This document shows, piece by piece, positions 9,101 through 15,916 of a stretch of DNA of 19,158 nucleotides (position 1 is its first letter; the number at the start of each line of letters is the position of its first letter). The DNA comes from Azospirillum sp. 47_25 (GTDB lineage: Bacteria; Pseudomonadota; Alphaproteobacteria; RF32; CAG-239): positions 1-19,158 of the forward strand of contig MNTU01000031.1 in the NCBI GenBank assembly GCA_001917125.1, in the 5' to 3' direction. The notes below the pieces were generated by a model. It was not told the DNA's origin, searched no databases, and worked only from the letters and a program-made list of their open reading frames with translations. The position numbers and the translations under genes are program-made.

Positions 9101-9291
9101 CTTCGTCACAGATTGCTATCGGCACTTCCGTTTTCTACGGTATGATTGCCGCCACTTTTATCGGTATTATTTTTATTCCGGCGCTGTTTGCCGTATTTGA
9201 AACGCTGAAGGAATGGGGAGGCCGCGGCAGAACTGAACCTCAGCCGGCGGAAACCTCATCGGCCGGAAGGAGGCGTAAAAATGCAAAATAA
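6124..9291 (+). CDS. RND multidrug efflux pump, HAE-1 family (AcrB/MexB type)
   Basis: Proton-driven inner-membrane transporter that exports hydrophobic compounds through the adaptor and outer-membrane channel. At 1055 residues it has the normal length. The N-terminus ([19 protein letters not shown], then [12 protein letters not shown]) is typical of the family. Proton-relay residues are intact: D408 and D409 in GLVVDDAI of helix 4, and K937 in [12 protein letters not shown] of helix 10. Two large periplasmic loops follow helices 1 and 7. The second repeat begins near [15 protein letters not shown] and contains FLPEEDQG. The C-terminus ends in a charged tail after ALFAVFETL. The start overlaps the adaptor stop by one base, and the gene's last 11 bases overlap the channel gene, so all three are translated as a unit. 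The substrate range cannot be predicted. Confidence 0.97.
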   Translation: MFSQYFIDKPRFAGVISIIMILLGLLAIAVLPVSQYPQITPPQIVVSTTYPGASAQVLVDTVAVPIENQINGVENMLYMSSTSDDNGSYTLTITFDVGTDPDIAQVKVQNRLQQVMSQLPALVVQEGVDVKTSMSNILGMLVLRSPNNTYNDLYLSNFAYTNIKNPISRIKGIGSVDIYGPQYSMRVWLNSDKIAALGIDSTTIANAISSQNIQASIGQIGAAPSGKDTPMVLSLTAKGLLNTVEDFENIVVATSKDGGIVRLKDVSRIELGADNYSMNAHFDNAPAVVIGLSQTPNTNSLQIMNDVKKEIEALSKTFPGDMELKVAYDSTDYVRASIASIIETLVITFSLVVLVTYIFLQKMKTTLIPLITIPVSLIATFAVIYVLGFDINILTLFAMILAIGLVVDDAIIVVERVQYLMVYEKMDAHDASVKAMQQIASAIIATTFVLLSIFIPVGLMAGITGKIYQQFAVTIATAVVFSAFNALTLSPSLCAIFLRGDKQENPHGFFKWFDDVIDWFKGHYLNVVGYFSSFLGVTVIVTLATIGVIGLLFANTATSFLPEEDQGIIFANVQLEDTATINQTNELLAQISEQSMQIKGVKYFISVAGYSILGGSGENVALGVIGLDEWSQRKSKNLSIEAITAALRRKFADNEQAAINFFAPPSIPGIGKSDGLSLELLSTDGNASPAELYRWLEKYLAALNKSQTVAYAFSTFTSDTPHVYLDVDRTKLEAYDITVSDLFTALANNLGSRYINNITLSGQVNKVIIQADFPYRQNVADVENLYVRSGSGDLIRLKSFASVQTSISPKIIYRYNQYTDASVTAQAKPGISTGSAIAEIAEIAGKILPKDYQISWTGLSLQEVEAAGLATFLIILALVFCYLFLVALYESWMLAFAVMFSTVFAILGALVGLHLMGQSLSIYAQLGLIMLIGLAAKNAILIVEFTKAYREEGESVLEASKKGAGERFRAVLMTAMTFILGVFPMIVATGAGASSQIAIGTSVFYGMIAATFIGIIFIPALFAVFETLKEWGGRGRTEPQPAETSSAGRRRKNAK

Positions 9292-10720
9292 ACATCTGTT
9301 TTCTCTGCTGGCTTTCACCATGCTGGCTTCCTGTACCGTCGGGCCGGATTATGAACGTCCGCAGTTCTATCCGGATGCTGAAGTGGCTAAAAATCTGAAA
9401 CTGGAACAGGCCGAAGCGTCACCGGTCGGCCAGGACTGGTATAAACAGTTTAATGACCCGGCGTTGAACCGTTTGATTGAACGGGCCTGGGCGGCCAGTC
9501 CCAACGTCCGGATTGCCGTCCATAAGCTGCGGGAGGCACGTTATGGTCTGCTGCGCAGCAATGTCCAGTCTTTCCCGATGCTGGATATCAATGCCGGCTA
9601 CAATTATGACAGAAGCAGCCGTGATATCGGTTTTTCGATAGACCGTGATTATTATCAGCTGGGAATGGATGCTTCATGGGAACTGGATATCTGGGGCGGT
9701 AACCGTCGGGCCGCTGAAGCTTCGCGGGCTTTGTTTGAGGCGGCCGGGGCAAACCTGGACAATGTCCGCCTGGTTATGGCGGCCGAAGTGGCCAATAACT
9801 ATATCAGCCTGCGGACGGCACAGGAACAGTTGCGCGTAGCGCGTGAAAATCTGAAACTTCAGCAGGAAATCTATCAGCTGGTGCAGCAGAAATATGATGT
9901 CGGGCTGACGGATTTTATTGCACTGAATCAGGCGCAGTATGCCGTTGAAAGCACCAAAACCCTTATTCCGCAATTGGAAAGCGAAATCGAAGCCTATAAA
10001 AACGCCGTTGCCGTTTTGCTGGGCGTGCTGCCCGATGATTTGGCCGGGACGTTGGACAACACCGCGGATAATCTGGTGCGCCGCCGGCTTTCCTATAATC
10101 TGAAACAGCTTTACCGTCTGCGGGTGGACGTCATCCGCAATCGACCCGATGTCCGTCTGGCCGAACAAAATCTGATTGCGCAAAACGCTGCCGTCGGCGA
10201 AGCGGTCGCTAACCTTTATCCCGATGTCAGCATTTCGGGGTTTGTCGGCTGGCAAAGCGGAAAAATTGCCGGCTTAATTAACGGTGATCACAGCACTTAC
10301 AGCTATGCGCCGGCGTTAAAACTGCCGTTTTTCCATTGGAATCAGCTGATGAACACGGTCAACGAACAGAAAGAAGTTAAAGAACAATATGTTCTGAGCT
10401 ATCAGAATGCCGTCCTGAGCGCCGTCAGCGAACTGCGCAATTCGGTTGTCTCCATCCGGCAGGAAAGACAGCGCAATCAGGCCTATCGCAAATCAGTCAA
10501 AAATATGCGCAATGTGTTAAAATATACGTTAAGCAAATATAAAAACGGCTTGATTGATTTTAATGATTTGCTGCAGGCCGAACAGGAACTTTTGAAAGCC
10601 CAGACCGAACTCCTGGCCAGCAACGGTTCAATCTATCAGTATCTGATAGCTTTTTACAAAGCGGCCGGCGGCGGTTTTAATTCCCGTTTTGCCGTTTGCG
10701 TCGATTGTGCAAAAACTTAA
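9281..10720 (+). CDS. outer-membrane efflux channel lipoprotein (NodT/OprM family)
   Basis: TolC-like trimeric channel completing the efflux pump. Of 479 residues, the signal peptide ends in a lipobox LASC with lipidated C18, and TVGPDYERP follows as in OprM-type proteins. Two outer-membrane-efflux domains lie at about 60-245 and 270-455. [20 protein letters not shown] opens the first and [13 protein letters not shown] the second. A perfect AAGGAGG (9267-9273) seven bases before the ATG lies inside the pump gene. The ATG overlaps the pump's end by 11 bases. The C-terminal tail ([14 protein letters not shown]) carries a C-x2-C that looks unlike the usual family end. Its stop shares TTAA with the stop of the convergent lipoprotein gene, leaving no room for a terminator between them. 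Confidence 0.95.
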   Translation: MQNKHLFSLLAFTMLASCTVGPDYERPQFYPDAEVAKNLKLEQAEASPVGQDWYKQFNDPALNRLIERAWAASPNVRIAVHKLREARYGLLRSNVQSFPMLDINAGYNYDRSSRDIGFSIDRDYYQLGMDASWELDIWGGNRRAAEASRALFEAAGANLDNVRLVMAAEVANNYISLRTAQEQLRVARENLKLQQEIYQLVQQKYDVGLTDFIALNQAQYAVESTKTLIPQLESEIEAYKNAVAVLLGVLPDDLAGTLDNTADNLVRRRLSYNLKQLYRLRVDVIRNRPDVRLAEQNLIAQNAAVGEAVANLYPDVSISGFVGWQSGKIAGLINGDHSTYSYAPALKLPFFHWNQLMNTVNEQKEVKEQYVLSYQNAVLSAVSELRNSVVSIRQERQRNQAYRKSVKNMRNVLKYTLSKYKNGLIDFNDLLQAEQELLKAQTELLASNGSIYQYLIAFYKAAGGGFNSRFAVCVDCAKT

Positions 10721-11181
10721 TAGTCGTTGTTGTTGAACGGAACGTCCTGCAAAACGCGCTGCGGTTTGTAAACGTAAATGTTGGTTACCGACGGCAGATT
10801 ATACGTCCGGTGCCAATAACCTTTGTCTTCCATGCATAAACGGTATTCTTTGGGGTCGGAATCCGCATCGTCGCGCAGCGAGTTGACAACGATCGGCATA
10901 GCGCCGGGATAAGGAATATAACTGGCCCAGATGCCTTTTTCCGCATGCCAGTCGGCTCGGATGTCCAGCTTGACTTCTTCCGAGTAAAACCAGGTGCGGA
11001 AATCGGGCAGACGGATATTTTCGGCTTTCCGCATGCATTCGGAATGGTCTCGGGCAAATTTCTCCACTCCGGTATTTTCTCTTTCCCAGTGATAAATAAC
11101 CTGTCCTTCCCCGCGTGAAAACCATGAGCACGAACTCAGCAAAAGGCCGGAGAAGATGATTAGCGTCAGTTTTTTATTCAT
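10717..11181 (-). CDS. unknown lipoprotein coupled to the fzlA-like gene
   Basis: A 154-residue protein with a clear lipoprotein signal peptide (MNKKLTLIIFSGLLLSSC, lipidated C18). Beyond it are two cysteines, C49 (HSECMRKAE) and C116 (YRLCMEDKGYW). The C-M-x3-G-Y/W style ending occurs in many small alphaproteobacterial envelope proteins, and the two cysteines could pair. The protein ends FNNNDY. I place the start at 11181 because the longer frame from 11334 lies inside the upstream gene and would bury the signal peptide. One base separates this ATG from the upstream stop (TTTTAAAATG), so translation is probably coupled. No family name comes to mind. Its position suggests an envelope role linked to its partner gene, which is inference. 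Confidence 0.85.
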   Translation of the reverse strand: MNKKLTLIIFSGLLLSSCSWFSRGEGQVIYHWERENTGVEKFARDHSECMRKAENIRLPDFRTWFYSEEVKLDIRADWHAEKGIWASYIPYPGAMPIVVNSLRDDADSDPKEYRLCMEDKGYWHRTYNLPSVTNIYVYKPQRVLQDVPFNNNDY

Positions 11182-11182
11182 T

Positions 11183-11848
11183 TTAAAAGTCCAGGTTTGC
11201 ATAATGTTTGGCCGGCAAAATGCCTTTAATGCTGTCACGCAGAATATCTTTGAAACTTGGGCGTGATTTGATTTTGGAATACCAGAGTTTGGCGTTCTTA
11301 TAGCTTTCCCAGGGAACATCGCCCAGATAATCAATGACGGACAGATGCGCAGCAGCGGTAACGTCGGCCAAAGTAAAGGTCTCGCCGGCCAGATAATTGT
11401 TGCGTTCCGCCAGCCAGTCGATATATTCCAGATGAAAATTCAGATTGTTCAGTCCCACTTTAAGCACGCGGGAATCCGGTGCCAGCCCTTGGCCGAAACG
11501 CTTGTGAACCTTTTCAACAACCACGTTGCGGTAAACTTCGCGATAAAATTTAACGTCAAACCATTCCGTCAGCCGGCGGACTTCGGCCCGGGCCTGAATT
11601 TCTGCCGGCAGCAGTTTGTAATCTTTGCTCACTTCCTCCAGAAACTCGCAAATGGCATAATTTCCTGAAATGACATTGCCGTCATAAACATATACCGGAA
11701 GTTCCCCCGCCGGATTTAATTTATAAACATCCTGCGACAGCCGCCAGGGTTCCTCCTCTTTCAGCACAAACAACATCCTTTTTTCGCTCATGGCGATTCG
11801 CACCTTGCGCGAAAAGGGAGATACCGGATGATGAATTAAAAGAACCAT
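11183..11848 (-). CDS. fzlA: glutathione-transferase-fold protein, probable FtsZ-binding FzlA
   Basis: A 221-residue protein with a thioredoxin-like N-terminal domain (HHPVSPFSRKVRIAMSEK, cis-Pro51 in GELPVYVY) and an all-helical C-terminal domain with the N-capping box TLAD (159-162). The usual Glu-Ser pair that binds glutathione before the A-I-x3-L helix is replaced by G62-N63 (ISGNYAICEFLEE). This argues against ordinary glutathione chemistry. As I recall them, alphaproteobacterial FzlA proteins share YLGDVPWE, SRPSF and the conserved end HYANLDF. FzlA binds FtsZ and sets the constriction rate in Caulobacter. AAGG lies eight bases before the ATG. A lipoprotein gene follows after one base. 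The fold is certain; the FzlA name rests on remembered motifs. Confidence 0.7.
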   Translation of the reverse strand: MVLLIHHPVSPFSRKVRIAMSEKRMLFVLKEEEPWRLSQDVYKLNPAGELPVYVYDGNVISGNYAICEFLEEVSKDYKLLPAEIQARAEVRRLTEWFDVKFYREVYRNVVVEKVHKRFGQGLAPDSRVLKVGLNNLNFHLEYIDWLAERNNYLAGETFTLADVTAAAHLSVIDYLGDVPWESYKNAKLWYSKIKSRPSFKDILRDSIKGILPAKHYANLDF

Positions 11849-11946
11849 GGGTTTTACCTTGCAAAAATAAACAAATACTAAGATTGAGATAAGTTTAACA
11901 ATAAGATTTTAAAGGTCAAGAGTTAAGCTCGCCGATCCGGTTTTAT

Positions 11947-12798
11947 TTATTTTTTGACAAAGGCCGGAGGAACCACGCCGGCGTTCTCGCGTTCAATCCG
12001 CTGAATCGTTTCAATCAGATGCTGTTTCATCTCCTGTTCATACTGTTTGTTGCTCAGCATTTTGGTCAGTGTCGCATACAGCGATTTTCTGTGGCGCGAT
12101 GTTTTGGAAACACCGATGAATAAAGGCATATCCCATAACGATTGTTTGGTAAAACTGACTTGGTTGCGAATGCCCAGGCGCGATGTTTGGACAATGCCGT
12201 AATAATAGCTGGTGAAAACGTAATCGATTTCTCCGGTGAACAGTTTTTTATAAAGCTCTTCCGAGTTGTCAATATATTCGACATTGTAATTTTTCATTGC
12301 CTTTGAAACATATCCGGCCAGATGTTCCCGGCTGTCCATGCCGCCTTTCAGCTTTTTGAGGTCGTCCATCTTTTTGACTTCGCCGATACGGTTGGGCAGC
12401 ATAACCGCAGTCATCGGGTTGTTCAAAATCGACGGATAAACATATTCAATGCCGTTGTAAATGTCCGTATCGTAATAAATGCCCAAAATCAGGTCAATTT
12501 CGCCGCGCAGAATGTCCATCACCAAATCTTTGTAAGGCTTGTCAAGCACATAAGCCAGATCATAATGGTTGTCTTTGGCGTAATTTTCAATAAACTGGTC
12601 GTAAATGGTGTGCATTTTGGGAACGCTGTATTCGGCGGTTACCACTTCGCCGAACGGGGGATAGTCCAGAAAAGAAGTAACCCGCAGCCCCTTGCGCTGG
12701 TCATTCTTGTTGGATTGAACTTCCACCATTGCCGTCGCAGCGGAGGCCGTCAGGCAAAACAGCAGAAGCAGGGTGATTGATTTGATAAATTTAGCCAT
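11947..12798 (-). CDS. periplasmic solute-binding protein, family 3
   Basis: A 283-residue exported protein. The signal peptide (MAKFIKSITLLLLFCLTASA, likely cut near ATA) is followed by a family 3 binding domain. Visible landmarks are LRVTSFLDYPPFG (first lobe), DILRGEIDLILGIYYD, the hinge-side MTAVMLPNRIGEVKKMDDLK, and LFTGEIDYVFTSYYYG. The domain ends near ENAGVVPPAFVKK. Family members bind amino acids or other small polar ligands for ABC importers or sensors. No permease or ATPase is adjacent, so it is an orphan and its ligand is unknown. The usual ligand-binding Arg is not obvious to me. AGGGGA precedes the ATG. It is divergent from flaF across about 130 A/T-rich bases. Confidence 0.85.
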   Translation of the reverse strand: MAKFIKSITLLLLFCLTASAATAMVEVQSNKNDQRKGLRVTSFLDYPPFGEVVTAEYSVPKMHTIYDQFIENYAKDNHYDLAYVLDKPYKDLVMDILRGEIDLILGIYYDTDIYNGIEYVYPSILNNPMTAVMLPNRIGEVKKMDDLKKLKGGMDSREHLAGYVSKAMKNYNVEYIDNSEELYKKLFTGEIDYVFTSYYYGIVQTSRLGIRNQVSFTKQSLWDMPLFIGVSKTSRHRKSLYATLTKMLSNKQYEQEMKQHLIETIQRIERENAGVVPPAFVKK

Positions 12799-12860
12799 GG
12801 CCTGTCCCCTAACAAAATTTTAACAATATATTATAATATTATATATGGTCATATCGTCAG

Positions 12861-12875
12861 CTAACCATAAATTAA
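12861..12875. promoter_or_regulatory. CtrA-like box between the binding protein gene and flaF
   Basis: CTAACCATAAATTAA fits the CtrA consensus TTAA-N7-TTAA with one mismatch. It lies 53 bases before the flaF start, inside a longer sequence (12861-12883) repeated upstream of the prepilin gene. CtrA controls flagellar genes in many alphaproteobacteria; use of the site here is inference. Confidence 0.4.
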
Positions 12876-12928
12876 CCAAATTATGTTAAAAAAGATTTTA
12901 GATTTTGTTTTTTTCGCAGGTAAAAATT

Positions 12929-13318
12929 ATGGATGTATCACAAAAATATTCTAATGCCGAAATCTCATCAATGGGGCAGGTCGAATTGGAAAGCCGGGCT
13001 TTCATCCGTGCCGCTTCATCGTTAAATTCTATCAAGGAACATTGGGATACCGAACAGGATCATTTAATGGAAGCGCTGGATAAAAACCGCCGCCTCTGGA
13101 CAATTATTGCCAGCGCCATGAAAGAGGAAGACTGTCCTCAGCCGCCGGAAATCCGCAACAATATCCTTAACCTGGCCCTGTTTGTCTTCCGTCGGACGAT
13201 TGACGTGATTTCCGAGCCAAAGCCGGAAAGCCTGAATATTTTGATCAGTATCAATATGAACATAGCCAAAGGCCTGGCCGAACATAATCCCGAAACGCAA
13301 ACGTCCGCTCCGGAATGA
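12929..13318 (+). CDS. flaF: flagellar biosynthesis regulator FlaF
   Basis: FlaF is an alphaproteobacterial helical protein that assists flagellin production and secretion and works with FlbT. The 129-residue product shows the family pattern: an N-terminal segment (YSNAEISS, then ELESRAFIRAASSL), the conserved EALDKNRRLW (48-57), the helix RNNILNLALFVFRRTIDV (76-93) and LISINMNIAKGL (105-116). I chose the ATG at 12929, preceded by GCAGG eight bases upstream, over a TTG at 12905 that lacks a ribosome site. No flbT or flagellin gene is adjacent, which differs from the usual flaF-flbT pairing. A bidirectional terminator follows at 13335-13362. A CtrA-like box lies upstream. Confidence 0.88.
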   Translation: MDVSQKYSNAEISSMGQVELESRAFIRAASSLNSIKEHWDTEQDHLMEALDKNRRLWTIIASAMKEEDCPQPPEIRNNILNLALFVFRRTIDVISEPKPESLNILISINMNIAKGLAEHNPETQTSAPE

Positions 13319-13334
13319 TTGACAGAAATGCAAA

Positions 13335-13362
13335 AAAAAAGCCGCTTTAAAGCGGCTTTTTT
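13335..13362. terminator. bidirectional terminator between flaF and the Cys-rich lipoprotein
   Basis: A perfect 12-bp stem (AAAAAAGCCGCT at 13335-13346, AGCGGCTTTTTT at 13351-13362) closes on the loop TTAA. A-runs and T-runs flank it on both sides, so it can end both convergent genes. It starts 16 bases after the flaF stop. Confidence 0.92.
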
Positions 13363-13376
13363 ACGAGTGTCGATTA

Positions 13377-13895
13377 TCAGATTGACTGCAAAGCGTAAAT
13401 ATCCTTAACCGTCCAGTTTCCGGACCGGTTGTTCAAAACATAGATGATATTGCCTTTGCAAAGGCCGAACCAGACGCCGTTGCAGTCGCTTTTGGTGTAA
13501 ACTTCCACCGTGTGGGCGTCAATCGGTTTTAACTTGACGATTTGGAAACTGGCCTGAGTCGGACGCTGCAGACTCTCATCTTCCATAAATGTAAATTTGG
13601 GAAGCTTTTTCGGGTCGCATTCCGGAAGCTTGTGATTAATGGTGCATTTAAGCTGCAAATCGATTGCACAAACGACTTCGCTGCCTTTGTCGCATTTTCC
13701 CGGCAGATTCGCCGCATCGTAATGATAGGTGATTTCTTCAAACTTGATATCAAACTGGGGTTTGGTCACAATTTGTTCGCCGGCCTCCAGTGCCTGTTCT
13801 GTTGAAAGTTCCGAAACCTGAGTCTGTTCCTCTTTTTTGTCCGAACAGGAACTGATGAGCAAGACGGCCCCCAGAGCAAACCAAAAATTTTTCAT
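13377..13895 (-). CDS. Cys-rich lipoprotein of unknown function
   Basis: A 172-residue lipoprotein. The signal peptide MKNFWFALGAVLLISSC places the lipidated Cys at 17, followed by an acidic, Gln/Glu-rich linker to about residue 45. The folded part has six cysteines (C68, C76, C84, C93, C138, C146), enough for three disulfides, which fits a periplasmic domain. The start at 13895 is chosen because AAGGAT lies seven bases upstream; an in-frame TTG two codons earlier lacks such spacing. The tail (IIYVLNNRSGNWTVKDIYAL) looks like a small beta-sheet. It is convergent with flaF and shares its terminator. I do not recognise the family. Confidence 0.85.
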   Translation of the reverse strand: MKNFWFALGAVLLISSCSDKKEEQTQVSELSTEQALEAGEQIVTKPQFDIKFEEITYHYDAANLPGKCDKGSEVVCAIDLQLKCTINHKLPECDPKKLPKFTFMEDESLQRPTQASFQIVKLKPIDAHTVEVYTKSDCNGVWFGLCKGNIIYVLNNRSGNWTVKDIYALQSI

Positions 13896-14004
13896 TTTCA
13901 AATCCTTGTCAGTAAATTTTAAGACAAATTATTTATATGTCATCAAAAGACGGCTGTCCAGAAAGATTTAAGGGCTTCACACCAAAAATTAAACCTTCGG
14001 CCAT

Positions 14005-14035
14005 AAAAAAAGGAGGAAAACTTCCTCCTTTTTTT
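14005..14035 (-). terminator. terminator of the beta-barrel gene
   Basis: AGGAGGAA (14011-14018) and TTCCTCCT (14022-14029) form a perfect stem around AAC. The stem is extended by A6 on one side and T6 on the other. It lies 16 bases past the stop of the outer-membrane protein gene. Confidence 0.9.
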
Positions 14036-14051
14036 TAAGAACTTTCCGCAT

Positions 14052-14609
14052 TTAGAATGAATATCTGATACCTGCGGTGTATTCCCACATATCGTCAAAA
14101 TTGTCAATGTCGTTGAGGTTGACATAGCGAACCAAACCGCGGACGGAGAATTTGTCATCGATTTTGTATTGCAAGCCGCCGCCGAAACGATAGCCGATGC
14201 CATGGTCACGCTGATCTTTCGGAGCGTAAAAACCGCTGTAGTTTTTGTCAAAGGTATATTCGCCGATACCCATGGTTCCGACCAGAGAGAAAACCTGATC
14301 GCAGCCCAGCGGCAGATAACCCATCAAATCCAAACCGTAAGCCTGGAAAGAAGTTTGATTTTCAATGCCGTTAACATGTTTTTTGTCGTCATCGGAATAC
14401 TGGTAGAAAACTTCGGTTCCGAAATATTTGTTATATTCGGTACCGACGTTAACCGAGGCGGAATTGTATTTCGGGCTCTGATGGTCGGCATCGGCGTCAG
14501 TATAGTTATAATCCAAACCGACATAAGGTTTGAAATCGGAAGCATTGGCATTGGCGCTGAAAGCCAGAGCGGAAACAGCCACCATTAAAGAAGAAACGGC
14601 ATATTTCAT
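14052..14609 (-). CDS. small outer-membrane beta-barrel protein (OmpA/Omp25-like barrel)
   Basis: A 185-residue protein with a Sec signal peptide (MKYAVSSLMVAVSALAFSANANA). A probable eight-stranded barrel follows: alternating aromatic and polar strands begin with FKPYVGLDYNYTDA and end with MWEYTAGIRYSF. The terminal Phe is the usual BAM recognition signal. There is no peptidoglycan-binding domain after the barrel, so it resembles the short Omp25/Omp31 porin-like proteins of alphaproteobacteria. The start at 14609 has AAGGA six bases upstream; a GTG five codons earlier would swallow that site. A promoter (14668-14695) and a 16-bp palindrome in the leader suggest strong, possibly leader-stabilised expression. 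A strong terminator follows. Confidence 0.88.
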   Translation of the reverse strand: MKYAVSSLMVAVSALAFSANANASDFKPYVGLDYNYTDADADHQSPKYNSASVNVGTEYNKYFGTEVFYQYSDDDKKHVNGIENQTSFQAYGLDLMGYLPLGCDQVFSLVGTMGIGEYTFDKNYSGFYAPKDQRDHGIGYRFGGGLQYKIDDKFSVRGLVRYVNLNDIDNFDDMWEYTAGIRYSF

Positions 14610-14635
14610 AAAATTTCCTTTCACTGAGATTTAAT

Positions 14636-14651
14636 GGGGATAATTATCCCC
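14636..14651. promoter_or_regulatory. 16-bp perfect palindrome in the beta-barrel gene leader
   Basis: GGGGATAATTATCCCC is its own reverse complement and lies 26 bases before the ATG of the beta-barrel gene, downstream of its predicted promoter. In RNA it folds as a 6-bp stem with loop AAUU near the 5' end; in DNA it could be an operator. Confidence 0.6.
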
Positions 14652-14667
14652 GATTTAACTATACCCC

Positions 14668-14695
14668 ACTATATCGCATATTTCTGAAATGTGAA
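14668..14695 (-). promoter_or_regulatory. probable sigma-70-type promoter of the beta-barrel gene
   Basis: On the minus strand TTCACA (14695-14690) and TATAGT (14673-14668) are separated by 16 bases. Each matches five of six consensus positions. Transcription would start near 14660, placing the 14636-14651 palindrome close to the RNA 5' end. Confidence 0.5.
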
Positions 14696-14718
14696 GTAAA
14701 AATATATTACCAATGTTA

Positions 14719-14741
14719 CAAACTATAAATTAACCAAATTA
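14719..14741. repeat. 23-bp motif shared with the flaF upstream region
   Basis: This stretch matches 12861-12883 at 21 of 23 positions, including an unbroken 17-mer ATAAATTAACCAAATTA. It lies just upstream of the prepilin promoter. The CtrA-like first half-site is weaker here (CAAA instead of CTAA). Confidence 0.65.
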
Positions 14742-14749
14742 ATTTATCA

Positions 14750-14778
14750 TTGTTAAGATTAACAAAAAGTGCTATAAC
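14750..14778 (+). promoter_or_regulatory. probable promoter of the prepilin-fliX genes
   Basis: TTGTTA (14750-14755) and TATAAC (14773-14778) are spaced 17 bases apart. They lie 23 bases before the prepilin ATG and its GGAGG ribosome site. Confidence 0.45.
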
Positions 14779-14801
14779 TAATAACTGACGGAGGTGACAG
14801 A

Positions 14802-15386
14802 ATGATAAAGAGTTCACAGGCCGGCCGATCGATGATTGAAGTCATTGGCGTGTTGGCGATCCTCAGCGCTGTAACCATGGCGATAACCAAAATGGTCAAC
14901 AGCGTGCACGATCGGTTTTTAATCAGCAGGATTACGCAACAAATCAACGATTTGCGCAAGGGGATCAGCAACCGTTATGTTGCGAGCGGCACTTATGAAA
15001 ATATTTCCGCAGAAGAGGTGATTGCCAGCAATGCCGGGCCGTCGGATATGTTTGACAAGGAAAATAAAAAATTAATTCACGCCTATGATTGGGACGTGCT
15101 TCTCAGTGGCACCAAAGATACCTATCAGATAACCTTTGAGCATCTTCCTCATCTGGCTTGCGTCGAACTCGCGCTGATGAACTGGCAGTTCGGCGGAAAT
15201 TCGGATTTGTACAGCATTAAAATTAATCAGACTGAATTTAACTGGCCGCTGAATGCCGCCGGCGGCAAAGTTCTGCCGGTTGAAATAACCGATGCGACCA
15301 CGGCCTGCATCCCGCCGCCGCCCAAGGATGATCCGACAGCCACCGTCGATGCTGATGATAACGATATAACCTGGACTTTCCGTTAA
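14802..15386 (+). CDS. type IV prepilin-like / pseudopilin protein
   Basis: A 194-residue protein with a class III prepilin signal: short leader MIKSSQAG, cleavage expected after G8, then RSMIEVIGVLAILSAVTMAI. Glu at +5 of the mature protein is conserved. Arg at +1 is unusual, as Phe or Met is normal. The hydrophobic helix continues into a polar helix (about 33-55) and a globular domain with two cysteines (C120, C169). The C-terminus has a proline run and an acidic stretch (DDPTATVDADDNDITWTF). GGAGG lies seven bases before the ATG. No prepilin peptidase, assembly ATPase or other pilus gene is in the window. The stop lies 14 bases before fliX, suggesting a shared transcript. Filament type and role are unknown. 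Confidence 0.8.
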   Translation: MIKSSQAGRSMIEVIGVLAILSAVTMAITKMVNSVHDRFLISRITQQINDLRKGISNRYVASGTYENISAEEVIASNAGPSDMFDKENKKLIHAYDWDVLLSGTKDTYQITFEHLPHLACVELALMNWQFGGNSDLYSIKINQTEFNWPLNAAGGKVLPVEITDATTACIPPPPKDDPTATVDADDNDITWTFR

Positions 15387-15400
15387 CTGAAAGGATGCCC

Positions 15401-15820
15401 GTGATTAAGATTAATGACGTCAACAAGGTAAATGATTTAAAAACCGCCAAAACGCCCAAGGCCTCCGGCGGGGAGAGCTTTTCCGTCTATCTGAAAGAAA
15501 CGATGAAGCCGCAGGCTGCTCCCGTCGGTCCCGGCGGAGCAATCAGTGTGGCCGATGCGATTTTTGCCGCGCAAATGGTTGATGCCGATGAAGAAAAGGA
15601 AGTCCGCAAAAAACTTATCAAACGGGGACAGACCCTGTTGGAAAAGCTGGAGGAAATCCGTGACGGGCTGTTGATGGGATATATTTCTCGCGACCGGCTG
15701 ATTGAAATTTCCCGCCTGGTCAAAGACAACCGCTATCAGTCTGAAGACCCGCGCCTGCAGGAGATTTTGGGCGAAATCGAACTCAGAGTCGAAGTCGAGT
15801 TGGCAAAATTGATGAAATAG
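15401..15820 (+). CDS. fliX: flagellar assembly regulator FliX
   Basis: FliX is an alphaproteobacterial regulator that couples flagellar basal-body assembly to late gene expression through FlbD in Caulobacter. The product has a disordered N-terminus and the family core: ISVADAIFAAQ, then RKKLIKRGQTLLEKLEEIRD, RLIEISRLV and the conserved end LGEIELRVEVELAKL. I prefer the GTG at 15401 (139 residues, AAAGGA five bases upstream) to the ATG at 15395, which overlaps that ribosome site; the ATG version would add two residues. The gene follows the prepilin gene by 14 bp with no room for a normal promoter, and dksA follows after 96 bp. No flgI or other basal-body gene is beside it here, unlike Caulobacter. 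Confidence 0.88.
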   Translation: MIKINDVNKVNDLKTAKTPKASGGESFSVYLKETMKPQAAPVGPGGAISVADAIFAAQMVDADEEKEVRKKLIKRGQTLLEKLEEIRDGLLMGYISRDRLIEISRLVKDNRYQSEDPRLQEILGEIELRVEVELAKLMK

Positions 15821-15855
15821 GAGGAATAACCCGATTTTTTGCTTGCAGTTACTGA

Positions 15856-15883
15856 TTGAAATTTGTATTTTGCTTGCTATATG
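15856..15883 (+). promoter_or_regulatory. probable promoter of the dksA-maf-rng-yacG operon
   Basis: TTGAAA (15856-15861) and TATATG (15878-15883) lie 16 bases apart, 33 bases before the dksA ATG, in the longest gap of this gene block. Confidence 0.45.
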
Positions 15884-15916
15884 AACCATTTATTAATTAT
15901 CCAAGGAGATTAGGAT

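Noticed and set aside
9674..10255. 193-residue minus-strand frame opposite the efflux channel gene
   Set aside because: A shadow of a clear NodT-family gene without its own start signals.
13943..14251. 102-residue minus-strand frame spanning the beta-barrel gene's 3' part and its terminator
   Set aside because: It reads through a strong terminator and overlaps a convincing gene in another frame.
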